DNA of 44,297 nt from an uncultured Ruminococcus sp. GTDB taxonomy: Bacteria; Bacillota; Clostridia; Oscillospirales; Acutalibacteraceae. The notes under the pieces are model-generated. The model made no database searches, was not told the DNA's origin, and worked only from the letters and a program-made list of their open reading frames with translations. A program made the translations under genes and the position numbers. Where the stretch lies: NCBI GenBank assembly GCA_902802985.1, contig CADCOE010000031.1:1-44297 (forward strand), in the 5' to 3' direction. Shown here one piece after another: positions 25,739 to 34,554 of this stretch (positions are counted from its first letter, which is position 1; each line of letters starts with the position of its first letter).

Positions 25739-25817
25739 GCGACTAATCCCTCATAAGGGGGATAAATTATGAAAAAAAAGCATTTTTGCCTCCCTTTGTC
25801 AAAATGATTGGTTTGTA

Positions 25818-25846
25818 TTGACTTGTTTTGGTCGGTTTACTATAAT
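25818..25846 (+). promoter_or_regulatory. Promoter of the adenine deaminase gene
   Basis: TTGACT (25818-25823) and TATAAT (25841-25846) are 17 bases apart. The ~125-base leader holds nested stems (TGGCAG/CTGTCA and GGCG/CGCC around 25874-25902) but does not match the purine riboswitch core. Confidence 0.7.
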
Positions 25847-25977
25847 AAAAAGGTAAGATGACTGCGTTAAATGGCAGGCGGATAGTTCGCCTTTTCTGTC
25901 AGTGATATGGAGAGAATGTTGTTTGAAAAAGGAGCCTTTTGCAGCAGAAAATATAACGGTATTTTGGAGATGAAACA

Positions 25978-27675
25978 ATGAATGTCGAAAATCTGGTTAA
26001 TGCGGCGCTTGCCGTAGAAAAACCCGAGTTAGTGCTCAAGAACGCAAGGGTGATCAATGTCCTGACGGGAGAAATCGTCAACGGAGATATTGCCGTGAAT
26101 GACGGAGTGATCGTCGGAGTAGGACAATACAGCGGTAAACGGGAATTTGATGTGGCACATCGTTATGTGGCGCCGGGGTTTATTAACGCACACGTGCATG
26201 TAGAGTCCTCAATGGTGACACCGGCAGTCTATTCGATGGAAGAACTGAAATGGGGCACTACCACGATCATTACCGATCCGCACGAGATCGCTAATGTAGG
26301 AGGTTCGGATGCTTTATCGGATATTTTGGCAGCAGCAGATCGGTGTCCGATCAACTATTATGTAATGCTTCCGTCCTGTGTTCCATCCACCGGCTTTGAG
26401 CACTCGGGAGCAGTGTTGAATGCAGAGGAACTGTCACGGTTTAAAAACGATCCCCACGTGTTGGGTTTGGGAGAGATGATGAATGCAGTGGGTGTTCTTC
26501 AGCAAAACAAAGAAGTGATGGATAAGCTGAGGACGTTTTCCGGTATGGTCATTGACGGTCACGCTCCTGGGTATTCGGGTAAGGAACTGAACGCTTATGC
26601 TGTGGCAGGCATTCATACTGATCACGAAAGCGTATCCTATGAGGAAGCACTGGAAAAACTGAGATGCGGAATGGCAGTGTTGGTACGGGAAGGTTCGGCA
26701 AGCAGAAACCTGACTGACATTATCAGCGGCGTTGTCAAAAACAAGATCGACACATCACGGATGGCATTTTGTACGGATGATAAACATTTTGCTGATATAT
26801 GCAGAGAAGGCACCATCCGTATGAATATCAAAAAAGCGATCGCATTGGGAGTGCCGCCTGTCCGTGCTGTTCAAATGGCTACGATCAATGCAGCCCATAT
26901 TTATGGTTTGCGGCATATTGGTGCCATTGCCTGCGGTTATCGGGCGGATATGGTGGTACTGGACAGTCTTGAAGATATGACGGTATATGATGTTTATAAA
27001 GACGGTGTGCCGCTGGCACAGATCAAGTCTCCAAAGCCGTACGTTTATGGCGAAAAACTGCTGCATTCGGTGAATGTTGCTCCACTCGACCAATCAGACT
27101 TTGCTGTACCCGAAAAAGAAAAATATTCCGTCATCGGACTGATCGAAGGACAAATTGTTACCCGTAAACTGACAATGACACACAATGAGGTACAAGAAGG
27201 AATGAAAAACGGCACTGTCAGAAAGATAACGGTTGTTGAGCGTCACCACGCAACAGGCTGTACAGCGTCGGCTTATCTTGCAGGATACGGACTGACACAC
27301 GGTGCAGTTGCCACCACCGTTGCCCACGACAGTCATAATATTATCATTGTGGGTGATAATGACAGCGATATGCTGGCTGCTGTCCGGGAACTGGAGCGTA
27401 TTGACGGCGGATATACAATCGTGGCAGACGGTCAGGTAATCGGTTCCCTTCCGTTGACACTGGGAGGACTGATGAGCCTGGAAAAAGCAGAGAATTTTAT
27501 TCCCGCACTTGACGAAATGATAAAAATAGCGTATTCTATGGGCATTAACAAAAATATTGATCCGTTTATTACATTGTCTTTTACGGCGCTGCCCGTTATT
27601 CCCGAAATCAGGATCACGGACTGCGGTTTGTTTGATGTCAGCCGATTTGCGTTTGTGGATGAGGCGGATCGCTAA
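25978..27675 (+). CDS. ade: Adenine deaminase
   Basis: The 565-residue amidohydrolase deaminates adenine to hypoxanthine in purine salvage. The metal-binding motif is INAHVHVESSMVTP near residue 65; TTIITDPHEIANVGG and HAPGYSGKELNAY follow, then the adenine-deaminase C-terminal domain with VVERHHATG near residue 420. Length is normal for bacterial Ade. GGAG lies about ten bases upstream of the ATG. It is divergent from ilvB and is followed by two lipoprotein genes. Confidence 0.93.
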   Translation: MNVENLVNAALAVEKPELVLKNARVINVLTGEIVNGDIAVNDGVIVGVGQYSGKREFDVAHRYVAPGFINAHVHVESSMVTPAVYSMEELKWGTTTIITDPHEIANVGGSDALSDILAAADRCPINYYVMLPSCVPSTGFEHSGAVLNAEELSRFKNDPHVLGLGEMMNAVGVLQQNKEVMDKLRTFSGMVIDGHAPGYSGKELNAYAVAGIHTDHESVSYEEALEKLRCGMAVLVREGSASRNLTDIISGVVKNKIDTSRMAFCTDDKHFADICREGTIRMNIKKAIALGVPPVRAVQMATINAAHIYGLRHIGAIACGYRADMVVLDSLEDMTVYDVYKDGVPLAQIKSPKPYVYGEKLLHSVNVAPLDQSDFAVPEKEKYSVIGLIEGQIVTRKLTMTHNEVQEGMKNGTVRKITVVERHHATGCTASAYLAGYGLTHGAVATTVAHDSHNIIIVGDNDSDMLAAVRELERIDGGYTIVADGQVIGSLPLTLGGLMSLEKAENFIPALDEMIKIAYSMGINKNIDPFITLSFTALPVIPEIRITDCGLFDVSRFAFVDEADR

Positions 27676-27697
27676 ATTCTCTGTACGGAGGTCAACT

Positions 27698-28360
27698 ATG
27701 AAACATTGGAAAGTGATTATTTCTGCTTTGGCATTGAGTGCTGTGATCGGTATGTCACTGACAGCCTGCAGCGGTTCTGACAGCAAAGAAATCAAGGAAA
27801 CGTCAAGTACATCGTCCGCTACATCGGTACAGTCAAGCAAAACGCAGGAAAGCACACAAACACAAGAGTCCTCCATCCCTGTCATACTGGAGTCAAATAC
27901 TGTCAGCAAGGAGGAGATCGTATTTGGACAGGATAGTAATATCAAGGCAGTGAAGTATAAAACACTCGAGGAATATCTGAAGTCCGACTCGGCAAAAAAA
28001 GCGATCGCTGATTTGAATAAGTCGGATGTGGAAAATTCCCTTCCTATGGAGAACACTGTGAAAGTAGAAGGAGATACCAAACTGGTTTTTGAGCGTACTT
28101 ATACGGAACAGCTCAATTATCCCGATGCGGTACTCAAAACACTGACAACCACAATGGATGAGCAAAAACAAACTTATACCGATCTTGTAGGGATGTTGAG
28201 AGAGTGTATCAACAGCAATCATATTACCGTTGTGGTTCGTTATTATGACTATGAGGGTAATGTGATTTTTGAACGTGAATTTGATGAAAAAGATGTGGTT
28301 GTTTCCGATGTCGGATCATCGGAGGAGAATGCGGACGAAAATGCGAAGTATGAGGAATAA
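27698..28360 (+). CDS. Lipoprotein with one DUF4854-like repeat domain
   Basis: The 220-residue protein has a lipoprotein signal (start MKHWKVIISALALS, lipobox TAC), a Ser/Thr-rich linker to about residue 65, and a C-terminal domain from KYKTLEEYLKSD through VVVRYYDYEGNVIFEREF. The domain recurs twice in the next protein, so both are paralogues. It resembles DUF4854-type surface lipoproteins of Clostridia; I am not certain of that family. Function is unknown. ACGGAGG supports ATG 27698; the frame upstream overlaps ade and is not used. Confidence 0.75.
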   Translation: MKHWKVIISALALSAVIGMSLTACSGSDSKEIKETSSTSSATSVQSSKTQESTQTQESSIPVILESNTVSKEEIVFGQDSNIKAVKYKTLEEYLKSDSAKKAIADLNKSDVENSLPMENTVKVEGDTKLVFERTYTEQLNYPDAVLKTLTTTMDEQKQTYTDLVGMLRECINSNHITVVVRYYDYEGNVIFEREFDEKDVVVSDVGSSEENADENAKYEE

Positions 28361-28368
28361 TTTCACGG

Positions 28369-28398
28369 TTGACTTGTACCGTAACGGTATTGTACAAT
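28369..28398 (+). promoter_or_regulatory. Promoter of the second lipoprotein gene
   Basis: TTGACT (28369-28374) and TACAAT (28393-28398) are separated by 18 bases. Confidence 0.55.
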
Positions 28399-28425
28399 AG
28401 GGATATTCCATTCAGGAGGTGCCAT

Positions 28426-29412
28426 ATGAAAAAATTAACTCGTTTGATTGCTGTAGCTGCGGTTCTTACGATGACTGTACCGGTGTTTTCGGCGTGCAGT
28501 ACGGCAGAACAGACCGAAAACTCTGCCGTATCGGAAATCGGTGAATCACAAAGTGAGGTGACCTCGCCTGATACACCGTCGGCTGCTCAAAGCAGCCCAA
28601 AAACAGAAAAAAGTGTTTCTGAAGCCAGTGATGTGAAAAGCAGTGTGCCGGCAGGCAGTCCGTCTGCATCAGAGCGTGACAAAATATTGGAGTCCGGTGG
28701 GTCATCGGAAGAAGCAACTCTTGCCGAAAAATTTTCGCTCAGGGAGTTGATGGAAGCATCCGAAACACAAGAGCAGTTGGAGTCGATCACCGATACCTAT
28801 TCCAATGAGCTGTACACTACAGATATACAGTATGATGACGGAACGGTCACGGTCGTTATTCAGTATAGGGAACAGCTGAATTTGGATGATGCACAAAAGG
28901 AAAATATCAAAAATCTTCTGGAGCAGCAAATAGAAAATTATCAGCCATTGCTCGGAACAATGGATACCAGTGATGTGAAACTCGTTGTGAAAGTATTGAA
29001 TGCCGATGGTTCTGTTATATATGAACGGGTTCTGACAGAAACAAACTCCTCCTCTTCGTCAGACAGTGCTGCGGCATCTGAGGACGGACGTTTTAAAACT
29101 TTGGAAGATTTGCTAAATCATTCGTCCGATACGATAGATATTGACAGAGCAATCGGTTCGGGAACAGGGGATGTGACCGATACCAAAATTACTGTTGAAA
29201 ACGGTAATCGTCTGGTTTATACCGTTACGCTCCAGTCTGACAGCGATGATACCCGCAAGAAATCTATTAATGCCGCTCTGGATGAATATGAGCCTGCAAT
29301 GAAATTTTTTATTACAACGCTGGAAAAGCAGGTGGCTCAGAATGATATTTCTCTTGTGATACGCTATAATGACTCATCAGGCAATAGGATTGCCGAAAAA
29401 GAATATAAATAA
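28426..29412 (+). CDS. Lipoprotein with two DUF4854-like repeat domains
   Basis: The 328-residue protein has a signal peptide with lipobox SAC (near residue 25) and a long Ser/Thr/Glu linker. Two copies of the domain found in the previous gene follow: the first from FSLRELMEAS to VIYERVLTE, the second from FKTLEDLLNHS to the end at NRIAEKEYK. Each copy holds a ~20-residue helix start, a TV(T/V)I/LVYTV strand and a final VIRYNDSSG-type strand pair. This indicates domain duplication from a shared ancestor. The protein is on the outer membrane face; no enzyme residues are apparent. CAGGAGGTG supports ATG 28426. Confidence 0.75.
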   Translation: MKKLTRLIAVAAVLTMTVPVFSACSTAEQTENSAVSEIGESQSEVTSPDTPSAAQSSPKTEKSVSEASDVKSSVPAGSPSASERDKILESGGSSEEATLAEKFSLRELMEASETQEQLESITDTYSNELYTTDIQYDDGTVTVVIQYREQLNLDDAQKENIKNLLEQQIENYQPLLGTMDTSDVKLVVKVLNADGSVIYERVLTETNSSSSSDSAAASEDGRFKTLEDLLNHSSDTIDIDRAIGSGTGDVTDTKITVENGNRLVYTVTLQSDSDDTRKKSINAALDEYEPAMKFFITTLEKQVAQNDISLVIRYNDSSGNRIAEKEYK

Positions 29413-29482
29413 TAAAAAAGCGGCAAGAAGGAATAATGAAAATGGATCTCTAAGGTAACGATGTTCTTGTTTATTCTTTTGG

Positions 29483-29517
29483 GCGGAACAAAGTATGGAT
29501 GGCTTTGTTCCGCTTTT
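29483..29517 (+). terminator. Terminator after the lipoprotein genes
   Basis: GCGGAACAAAG (29483-29493) pairs exactly with CTTTGTTCCGC (29503-29513), followed by TTTT. Confidence 0.85.
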
Positions 29518-29605
29518 GCATTACATCCGCTTACATCAGAGAGCCATTTCTCTTCATAAAGGGGAACGGTTCGGAAATATTTTTTGCATATTACTCAAAA
29601 ATCTA

Positions 29606-29634
29606 TTGAATGTTCTGGAATTTTTTATTATAAT
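29606..29634 (+). promoter_or_regulatory. Promoter of glgA
   Basis: TTGAAT (29606-29611) and TATAAT (29629-29634) are 17 bases apart. Confidence 0.7.
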
Positions 29635-29706
29635 GACATTAGGTATATTTGGTGTTTGTTTACCGAAAAAATATATTGAAAATTTGAAATTGAACGGAGG
29701 AGTTAT

Positions 29707-31161
29707 ATGAAAAATATTTTGTTTGTCGCATCAGAATGTTATCCGTTTATCAAAACGGGAGGGCTTGCCGATGTGGTTGGTGCACTTCCTAAAATGATAG
29801 ACAAAAGTCAATTCGATGTACGTGTCGTTATCCCAAAATATATGTGTATTCCGTGGGAATACCGTCAGCATTTCAATTATGTTACAAGCTTTTATATGGA
29901 TCTGGGACAAATGCCAAACCACGTGTATGTCGGTATTATGGAATATGAATTTGAGGGTATTCAATATTACTTCATTGACAATGAGGGTTATTTCGGCGGA
30001 GATTCGCCCTATACCAGCGATTTGAAATGGGATATAGAACGTTTTACGTTTTTCTGTAAAGCGGTTCTTGCCATTCTCCCCGTTGTGAACTTTAAGCCTG
30101 ACATCATTCACTGCCACGACTGGCAGGCTGCGTTGGTACCTGTCTTTATGAGAACCATCTTCAGAGATAACGGCTTTTTCTGGAATACCAAAACCATTAT
30201 GACTATTCATAACCTGAAATTCCAGGGTATCTGGGACATCAAAACCTTCAAGTACTTGACCAATTTCCCGGATTATGTATTTACTCCCGAGAATATGGAA
30301 TATAAGAAAGATGCCAATATGCTCAAGGGAGGTATTGTGTTCTGTGAATATGTGACGACCGTCAGTGATACTTATGCAGGAGAAATTCAAATGCCGTATT
30401 ACGGCGAAGGACTTGACGGATTGATGCGTCATAAGAACCATTCCCTGTGCGGTATTGTTAACGGTATTGACTATAATGTATACAATCCCGAACACGATAT
30501 TCAAATCTATGAACATTATACGGCAGATACCTTCCAGAAGAAAGTAATGAACAAGCGTGGCTTGCAGGAAGAACTCGGACTGCCTGTAGATGATAACAAA
30601 TTTATGATCGCTATTATCTCACGTTTGACCGATCAAAAGGGTCTTGACCTTGTCAATCACGTGATCGAGGGGATTACGGATGAACATACACAGTTTGTCG
30701 TTCTCGGTACGGGAGAAGAAAAGTACGAGAATTTGTTCCGGCACTATCAATGGAAGTATCCCGAAAGAGTGTCGGCAAATATTTACTATTCCGATAACCG
30801 TGCACATAAGCTTTATGCGGCTGCCGATGCAATGCTGATGCCGTCACGTTTTGAACCGTGCGGACTGACACAGCTCATTTCGCTGCGTTACGGCACGGTG
30901 CCGATCGTGCGTGAAACAGGCGGTCTGCGTGATACCGTGCAGCCCTACAACTGGTATGACAATACCGGTACCGGTTTCTCGTTCGCTAATTACAATGCCG
31001 ATGAAATGCTTAGTGCCATCAACTACGCCAAAACGGTTTACTTTACCGAGAGAACCCGTTGGGAAGAAATTGCCAAGAGAGGAATGCAGCAGGACTTCTC
31101 GTGGGCTCGTTCGGCACAAAGATACCAAGACCTGTACTATAATGTATCAAGCTGGTGGTAA
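29707..31161 (+). CDS. glgA: Glycogen synthase (ADP-glucose, GT5)
   Basis: The 484-residue GT5 enzyme elongates alpha-1,4-glucan from ADP-glucose. The N-terminal KTGGLADVVGALPK binds the donor phosphates. IHCHDWQAALVP and TIHNLKFQG follow, then in the second Rossmann domain RLTDQKGLDL and the catalytic SRFEPCGLTQLISLRYG with GGLRDTV. AACGGAGGAG supports the start. It stands as a single gene with its own promoter and terminator; glgC, glgB and glgP are not in the window. Confidence 0.95.
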   Translation: MKNILFVASECYPFIKTGGLADVVGALPKMIDKSQFDVRVVIPKYMCIPWEYRQHFNYVTSFYMDLGQMPNHVYVGIMEYEFEGIQYYFIDNEGYFGGDSPYTSDLKWDIERFTFFCKAVLAILPVVNFKPDIIHCHDWQAALVPVFMRTIFRDNGFFWNTKTIMTIHNLKFQGIWDIKTFKYLTNFPDYVFTPENMEYKKDANMLKGGIVFCEYVTTVSDTYAGEIQMPYYGEGLDGLMRHKNHSLCGIVNGIDYNVYNPEHDIQIYEHYTADTFQKKVMNKRGLQEELGLPVDDNKFMIAIISRLTDQKGLDLVNHVIEGITDEHTQFVVLGTGEEKYENLFRHYQWKYPERVSANIYYSDNRAHKLYAAADAMLMPSRFEPCGLTQLISLRYGTVPIVRETGGLRDTVQPYNWYDNTGTGFSFANYNADEMLSAINYAKTVYFTERTRWEEIAKRGMQQDFSWARSAQRYQDLYYNVSSWW

Positions 31162-31197
31162 TACTGCCGTTAGCTGATCCATTTTACAGCTTCCTCA

Positions 31198-31249
31198 ACA
31201 GCCGATGCACAGAACTTGTTTCTCTGTGCATCGGCTGTATTTGTTCTTT
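31198..31249 (+). terminator. Terminator of glgA
   Basis: The 16-base arms 31198-31213 and 31223-31238 are perfect complements, followed by atttgttcttt. Confidence 0.9.
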
Positions 31250-31275
31250 ACTGTCAGAAGGGAAACTGTTATAAT
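31247..31275 (+). promoter_or_regulatory. Promoter of the RlmI-like methyltransferase gene
   Basis: TTTACT (31247-31252) and TATAAT (31270-31275) are spaced by 17 bases, directly behind the glgA terminator. About 115 bases of leader follow, in which I see no known element. Confidence 0.55.
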
Positions 31276-31395
31276 AAACCTGTTCACTGAGTTAACTATG
31301 TCGTGTGGACCGGAGGGATTTCTTCATCGCTGAGAAAAACAGGATGGAGAAAACAGAAAAACAGGCGGTTGGTGCTGCCATAGGGGGAAAAAAGA

Positions 31396-32622
31396 ATGTC
31401 ATTCAAAAAAAGAGAGTATATTATTGCTGAGATCACCAAAAAGGCGGAACTCAGTCTGAAACAAGGACATCCGTGGGTCTATGATGCCGAAGTGGTGGCG
31501 TTAGACGGCAAACCTACAGACGGTGATATTGTTGATGTGGTGAGCGGTAAGGGCAGATTTCTCGGCTCGGGATTTTACAACAGCCATTCCAAAATCCGTA
31601 TCCGATTGATTTCAAGGAATGCCAATGACCGTTTTGACAAAGCATTTTTTGAGCGTCGTATCCGTTATGCGTGGGATTACCGAAAAACGGTAATGAGAGA
31701 GGATCTCAACTGCTGCCGTGTGATTTTTGGGGAGGCAGACACTTTTCCGGGACTTACTGTGGATAAGTTCAATGATATATTGGTAGCGCAGACTTTGTCA
31801 CTGGGAATGGAACAGCGAAAAAATATGATATTCCCTCTGCTTTATCGGGTGCTGAATGAGGACGGAATGAATATCAAAGGCATTTATGAACGGAATGATG
31901 TCAATATCCGCCGTTTGGAAGGACTGGAAGAGGGGAAGGGCTTTTATCGGGGCAGTGGTGTCCCCGTTCCCGATACAACGGAGACGATGATAGTGGAAAA
32001 TGGGATCCGATACAATGTGGATTTTGAAAATGGGCAGAAAACGGGTTTTTTCCTCGACCAGAAATACAACCGCCTTGCCGTTTCCCGACTTGCGAAGGGA
32101 AAAAGGGTGCTTGACTGCTTTACCCATACAGGTTCGTTTGCACTGAATGCAGCAAAAGGCGGAGCAGAACACGTGTGTGCCGTAGATATTTCGGAGGATG
32201 CTGTAACGATGGCAAAAAGAAATGCCCGAATGAATGGCCTTGACGGCAAAATGTCCTTTAAAGCAGCCAATGTGTTTGATCTGCTGCCTGCGATGCCTAA
32301 GGATGAAAAGTATGATTTTATCATTTTGGATCCGCCTGCCTTTACCAAGTCCCGTGCTACGGTCGACAGTGCTGTCAGAGGTTACAAGGAAATCAATCTG
32401 CGTGCAATGAAGCTGCTGCCTCACGGAGGGTATTTAGCGACTTGTTCTTGTTCTCACTTTATGACAAGGGAACGCTTTGAAGAAATGCTTCGAAGTGCGG
32501 CATTGGATGCAGGCGTATCACTCAGGCAGATAGAGTCCCGTCAGCAGTCAGCCGATCATCCGATTTTATGGAATGTTCCCGAAACCGATTATCTGAAATT
32601 CTATTTGTTCCAGGTAGTATGA
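31396..32622 (+). CDS. RlmI/RlmK-type class I rRNA (cytosine-C5) methyltransferase
   Basis: The 408-residue protein has an N-terminal PUA-like domain (GHPWVYDAEV, residues 20-90), a middle EEHD-like part and a C-terminal SAM fold. GQKTGFFLDQKYNR leads in, RVLDCFTHTGSFALNAA binds SAM, VDISEDAV follows, and the catalytic/base-binding motif is LDPPAFTKS. A Cys pair (ATCSCSHFM) follows. Homologues modify 23S rRNA. The substrate base is assumed from the family. AGGGGG lies before the ATG. Confidence 0.85.
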   Translation: MSFKKREYIIAEITKKAELSLKQGHPWVYDAEVVALDGKPTDGDIVDVVSGKGRFLGSGFYNSHSKIRIRLISRNANDRFDKAFFERRIRYAWDYRKTVMREDLNCCRVIFGEADTFPGLTVDKFNDILVAQTLSLGMEQRKNMIFPLLYRVLNEDGMNIKGIYERNDVNIRRLEGLEEGKGFYRGSGVPVPDTTETMIVENGIRYNVDFENGQKTGFFLDQKYNRLAVSRLAKGKRVLDCFTHTGSFALNAAKGGAEHVCAVDISEDAVTMAKRNARMNGLDGKMSFKAANVFDLLPAMPKDEKYDFIILDPPAFTKSRATVDSAVRGYKEINLRAMKLLPHGGYLATCSCSHFMTRERFEEMLRSAALDAGVSLRQIESRQQSADHPILWNVPETDYLKFYLFQVV

Positions 32623-32628
32623 TCTTAG

Positions 32629-32658
32629 ACAAATTTTTAAATTTGTTTAATTTTTGTC
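32629..32658 (+). terminator. Weak AT-rich terminator candidate
   Basis: acaaat / atttgt (32629-32646) forms a short AT-only stem followed by taattttt. It is marginal. Confidence 0.3.
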
Positions 32659-32687
32659 ATTTCTTTTCAAAAATCCAAAATTAATAC

Positions 32688-32716
32688 TTGCAGAGAAAAA
32701 GAAAATGTGCTATCTT
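32688..32716 (+). promoter_or_regulatory. Promoter of the antiporter gene
   Basis: TTGCAG (32688-32693) and TATCTT (32711-32716) are spaced by 17 bases. Confidence 0.4.
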
Positions 32717-32752
32717 ATTGTTCGGATTTTTGAAAAAGAAAGGAAGAGAAAA

Positions 32753-34012
32753 ATGAACGAAAGCACATTCGGCACATATACATTTTTGCTTGTGCTGACG
32801 ATCTTGCTGGCATCAACCAAGTTGCTGGGACTGCTCTCAAAGAAGGTGAATATGCCGCAGGTGGTAGGTGCATTGCTGGCGGGTTTGATCGTGGGTCCGT
32901 CGTGTCTGAATTTGGTGCAGGGCGGCGATTTTATTACCAAGACGGCAGAAATCGGTGTGATCCTGCTGATGTTTCTGGCGGGTATTGGTACAGATTTCTC
33001 GGAGCTGAAAAAAACGGGGCTTGCCTCGGTCGTGATCGCATTGATCGGTGTGGTGGTGCCGATGTTTGGCGGAGCATTGACCTACAGTTTATTTATGGGA
33101 GGAAACTTCTGGGACATTAGAGCCGTTTTTGTTGGAGTAGTCCTGATGGCAACTTCGGTGAGCATTACAGTGGAAACACTCAGAGAACTGGGAAAGCTTA
33201 AAACCAAGATGGGCACTGCCATTCTTGGAGCAGCGATTATTGATGATATTATCGGTATTATTGTTTTGACACTGGTGATCGGTATTCAGGATAAGAATGT
33301 CAATCCGGTGGAGTCGATCTTTAAAATAGGATTGTTCTTTTTATTTGTGGCAGTTTGTGCTCTGGCTGTCAAGCTGCTGTCAAAAATACCGAAAAAATAT
33401 TATGAGAAAAAACAGCGTATCGTTATATTCGGACTGGCTTTTGCTTTTATTATGTCGTTCTGTGCGGAATATTTCTTTGGCGTAGCAGATATTACAGGTG
33501 CTTATTTTGCCGGATTGATACTTTGCAACTATTCTTCGCACGCCTATATCGACAAAAAAGTCAGTGCGGCGTCAACTTTGTTTTTCTCCCCTGTGTTTTT
33601 TGCCAGCATCGGCATTGCAACCGTGCTGAACGGTATGAACAGTCAGATCATTATTTTCTCGGTAGTTTTGTTGTTGGTGGCTATTCTAACCAAGATCATT
33701 GGATGTGGTCTGGGTGCGAAACTGTGCCGTTTTGGCAACAGAGAGTCATTGGCCATCGGTATCGGTATGGTGTCAAGAGGAGAAGTGGCGCTCATCGTTG
33801 CCCAGAAGGGGGCAGAAGCCGGAATCATCGATCCGAAGCTTTTTCCGGCTATTGTTCTTGTGGTAATCGTTACGACGATTATCACGCCTATCCTGTTGAA
33901 ACTTGTACTGACCGACAGAAAAAATCTACCCCAATCTAAAACAATCCTTACCGATGCCACAGAGGAAACGTTTGCTGTTCAAAAAGAAGATCTTGCCGTC
34001 AAAACTCACTGA
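32753..34012 (+). CDS. Cation:proton antiporter, CPA2 family
   Basis: The 419-residue membrane protein has about 12 hydrophobic segments of the Na/H exchanger family (PF00999). MPQVVGALLAGLIVGPS in helix 2-3 and the conserved acidic pair in GAAIIDDIIGIIVL (near residue 165) are the ion-binding hallmarks of CPA2 (KefB/NapA-like). The ending SRGEVALIVAQKGAEAG is also typical. There is no C-terminal TrkA-N domain; a ~30-residue soluble tail follows instead. It would exchange Na or K for protons. AGGAAGAG supports ATG 32753. Confidence 0.88.
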   Translation: MNESTFGTYTFLLVLTILLASTKLLGLLSKKVNMPQVVGALLAGLIVGPSCLNLVQGGDFITKTAEIGVILLMFLAGIGTDFSELKKTGLASVVIALIGVVVPMFGGALTYSLFMGGNFWDIRAVFVGVVLMATSVSITVETLRELGKLKTKMGTAILGAAIIDDIIGIIVLTLVIGIQDKNVNPVESIFKIGLFFLFVAVCALAVKLLSKIPKKYYEKKQRIVIFGLAFAFIMSFCAEYFFGVADITGAYFAGLILCNYSSHAYIDKKVSAASTLFFSPVFFASIGIATVLNGMNSQIIIFSVVLLLVAILTKIIGCGLGAKLCRFGNRESLAIGIGMVSRGEVALIVAQKGAEAGIIDPKLFPAIVLVVIVTTIITPILLKLVLTDRKNLPQSKTILTDATEETFAVQKEDLAVKTH

Positions 34013-34069
34013 CAAATCAAGGGAATATTGGCTGTAATTCATTAATTTTATGAAAATCATAAATTTTCC

Positions 34070-34098
34070 TTGCATTTTTGGAAACGATGTGTTATAAT
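34070..34098 (+). promoter_or_regulatory. Promoter of rpmE
   Basis: TTGCAT (34070-34075) and TATAAT (34093-34098) are 17 bases apart, about 35 bases before the gene. Confidence 0.7.
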
Positions 34099-34139
34099 TC
34101 GTATGTTATCTACGTAGAAACGAAAGAGGTGAACTCACA

Positions 34140-34343
34140 ATGAAAGAGAACATTCATCCGAATTACCAGCCCACAACCATCACTTGTGCTTGCGGAAACG
34201 TAATCGAAACAGGTTCAACAAAGAAGGATATCCGTGTTGAAATATGCTCAAAATGTCACCCGTTCTTTACAGGCAGACAGAAGCTCGTTGATACAGGCGG
34301 ACGTGTTGATAAATTCAAGAAGCGTTACGGTATGGGCAAATGA
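34140..34343 (+). CDS. rpmE: 50S ribosomal protein L31 (zinc-binding type)
   Basis: The 67-residue protein begins [19 protein letters not shown] and carries CxC (C16, C18) and CxxC (CSKCHPF) zinc ligands, so it is the C+ form that is replaced by a Cys-free paralogue in zinc shortage in some bacteria. [17 protein letters not shown] is the usual C-terminal half. AAAGAGGTGA lies upstream. It is a single-gene unit between its own promoter and terminator. Confidence 0.97.
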   Translation: MKENIHPNYQPTTITCACGNVIETGSTKKDIRVEICSKCHPFFTGRQKLVDTGGRVDKFKKRYGMGK

Positions 34344-34366
34344 TAGGCTATTATCCGCATGGTTAA

Positions 34367-34400
34367 GGCGATACACAGTTATTGGTGTATCGCCGTTTTT
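34367..34400 (+). terminator. Terminator of rpmE
   Basis: GGCGATACAC (34367-34376) pairs exactly with GTGTATCGCC (34385-34394) and is followed by GTTTTT. Confidence 0.9.
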
Positions 34401-34458
34401 CATTGATGACCAAAGTCATAGCTTAAAATACCTGTGTTGATCGGATCGGATGTGTGTT

Positions 34459-34487
34459 TTGACTTTTCAGACGATCTTTGATAAAAT
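34459..34487 (+). promoter_or_regulatory. Promoter of the YigZ-like gene
   Basis: TTGACT (34459-34464) and TAAAAT (34482-34487) are spaced by 17 bases. It lies inside the longest possible frame of that gene, which supports the later start at 34555. Confidence 0.6.
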
Positions 34488-34554
34488 AAAATCAATTTTT
34501 GCCCTATCCAATGGAAATGAATCAACAGCTATTGTATCAATCGGAGGTATTGAA

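Noticed and set aside
25769..25807. 12-codon frame beginning MKKKHFC with a G-rich stretch upstream, between ilvB and ade
   Set aside because: It lies upstream of the ade promoter and on the strand opposite to ilv, with no promoter of its own; the G-rich stretch is better explained as part of an inverted repeat.
27094..28080. 328-codon minus-strand frame across the ade end and first lipoprotein
   Set aside because: Antisense shadow of two well-supported plus-strand genes, with no family resemblance.
31299..31334. 11-codon frame MSCGPEGFLHR in the leader of the RlmI-like gene
   Set aside because: No ribosome-binding site and no terminator behind it, so there is no sign of attenuation.
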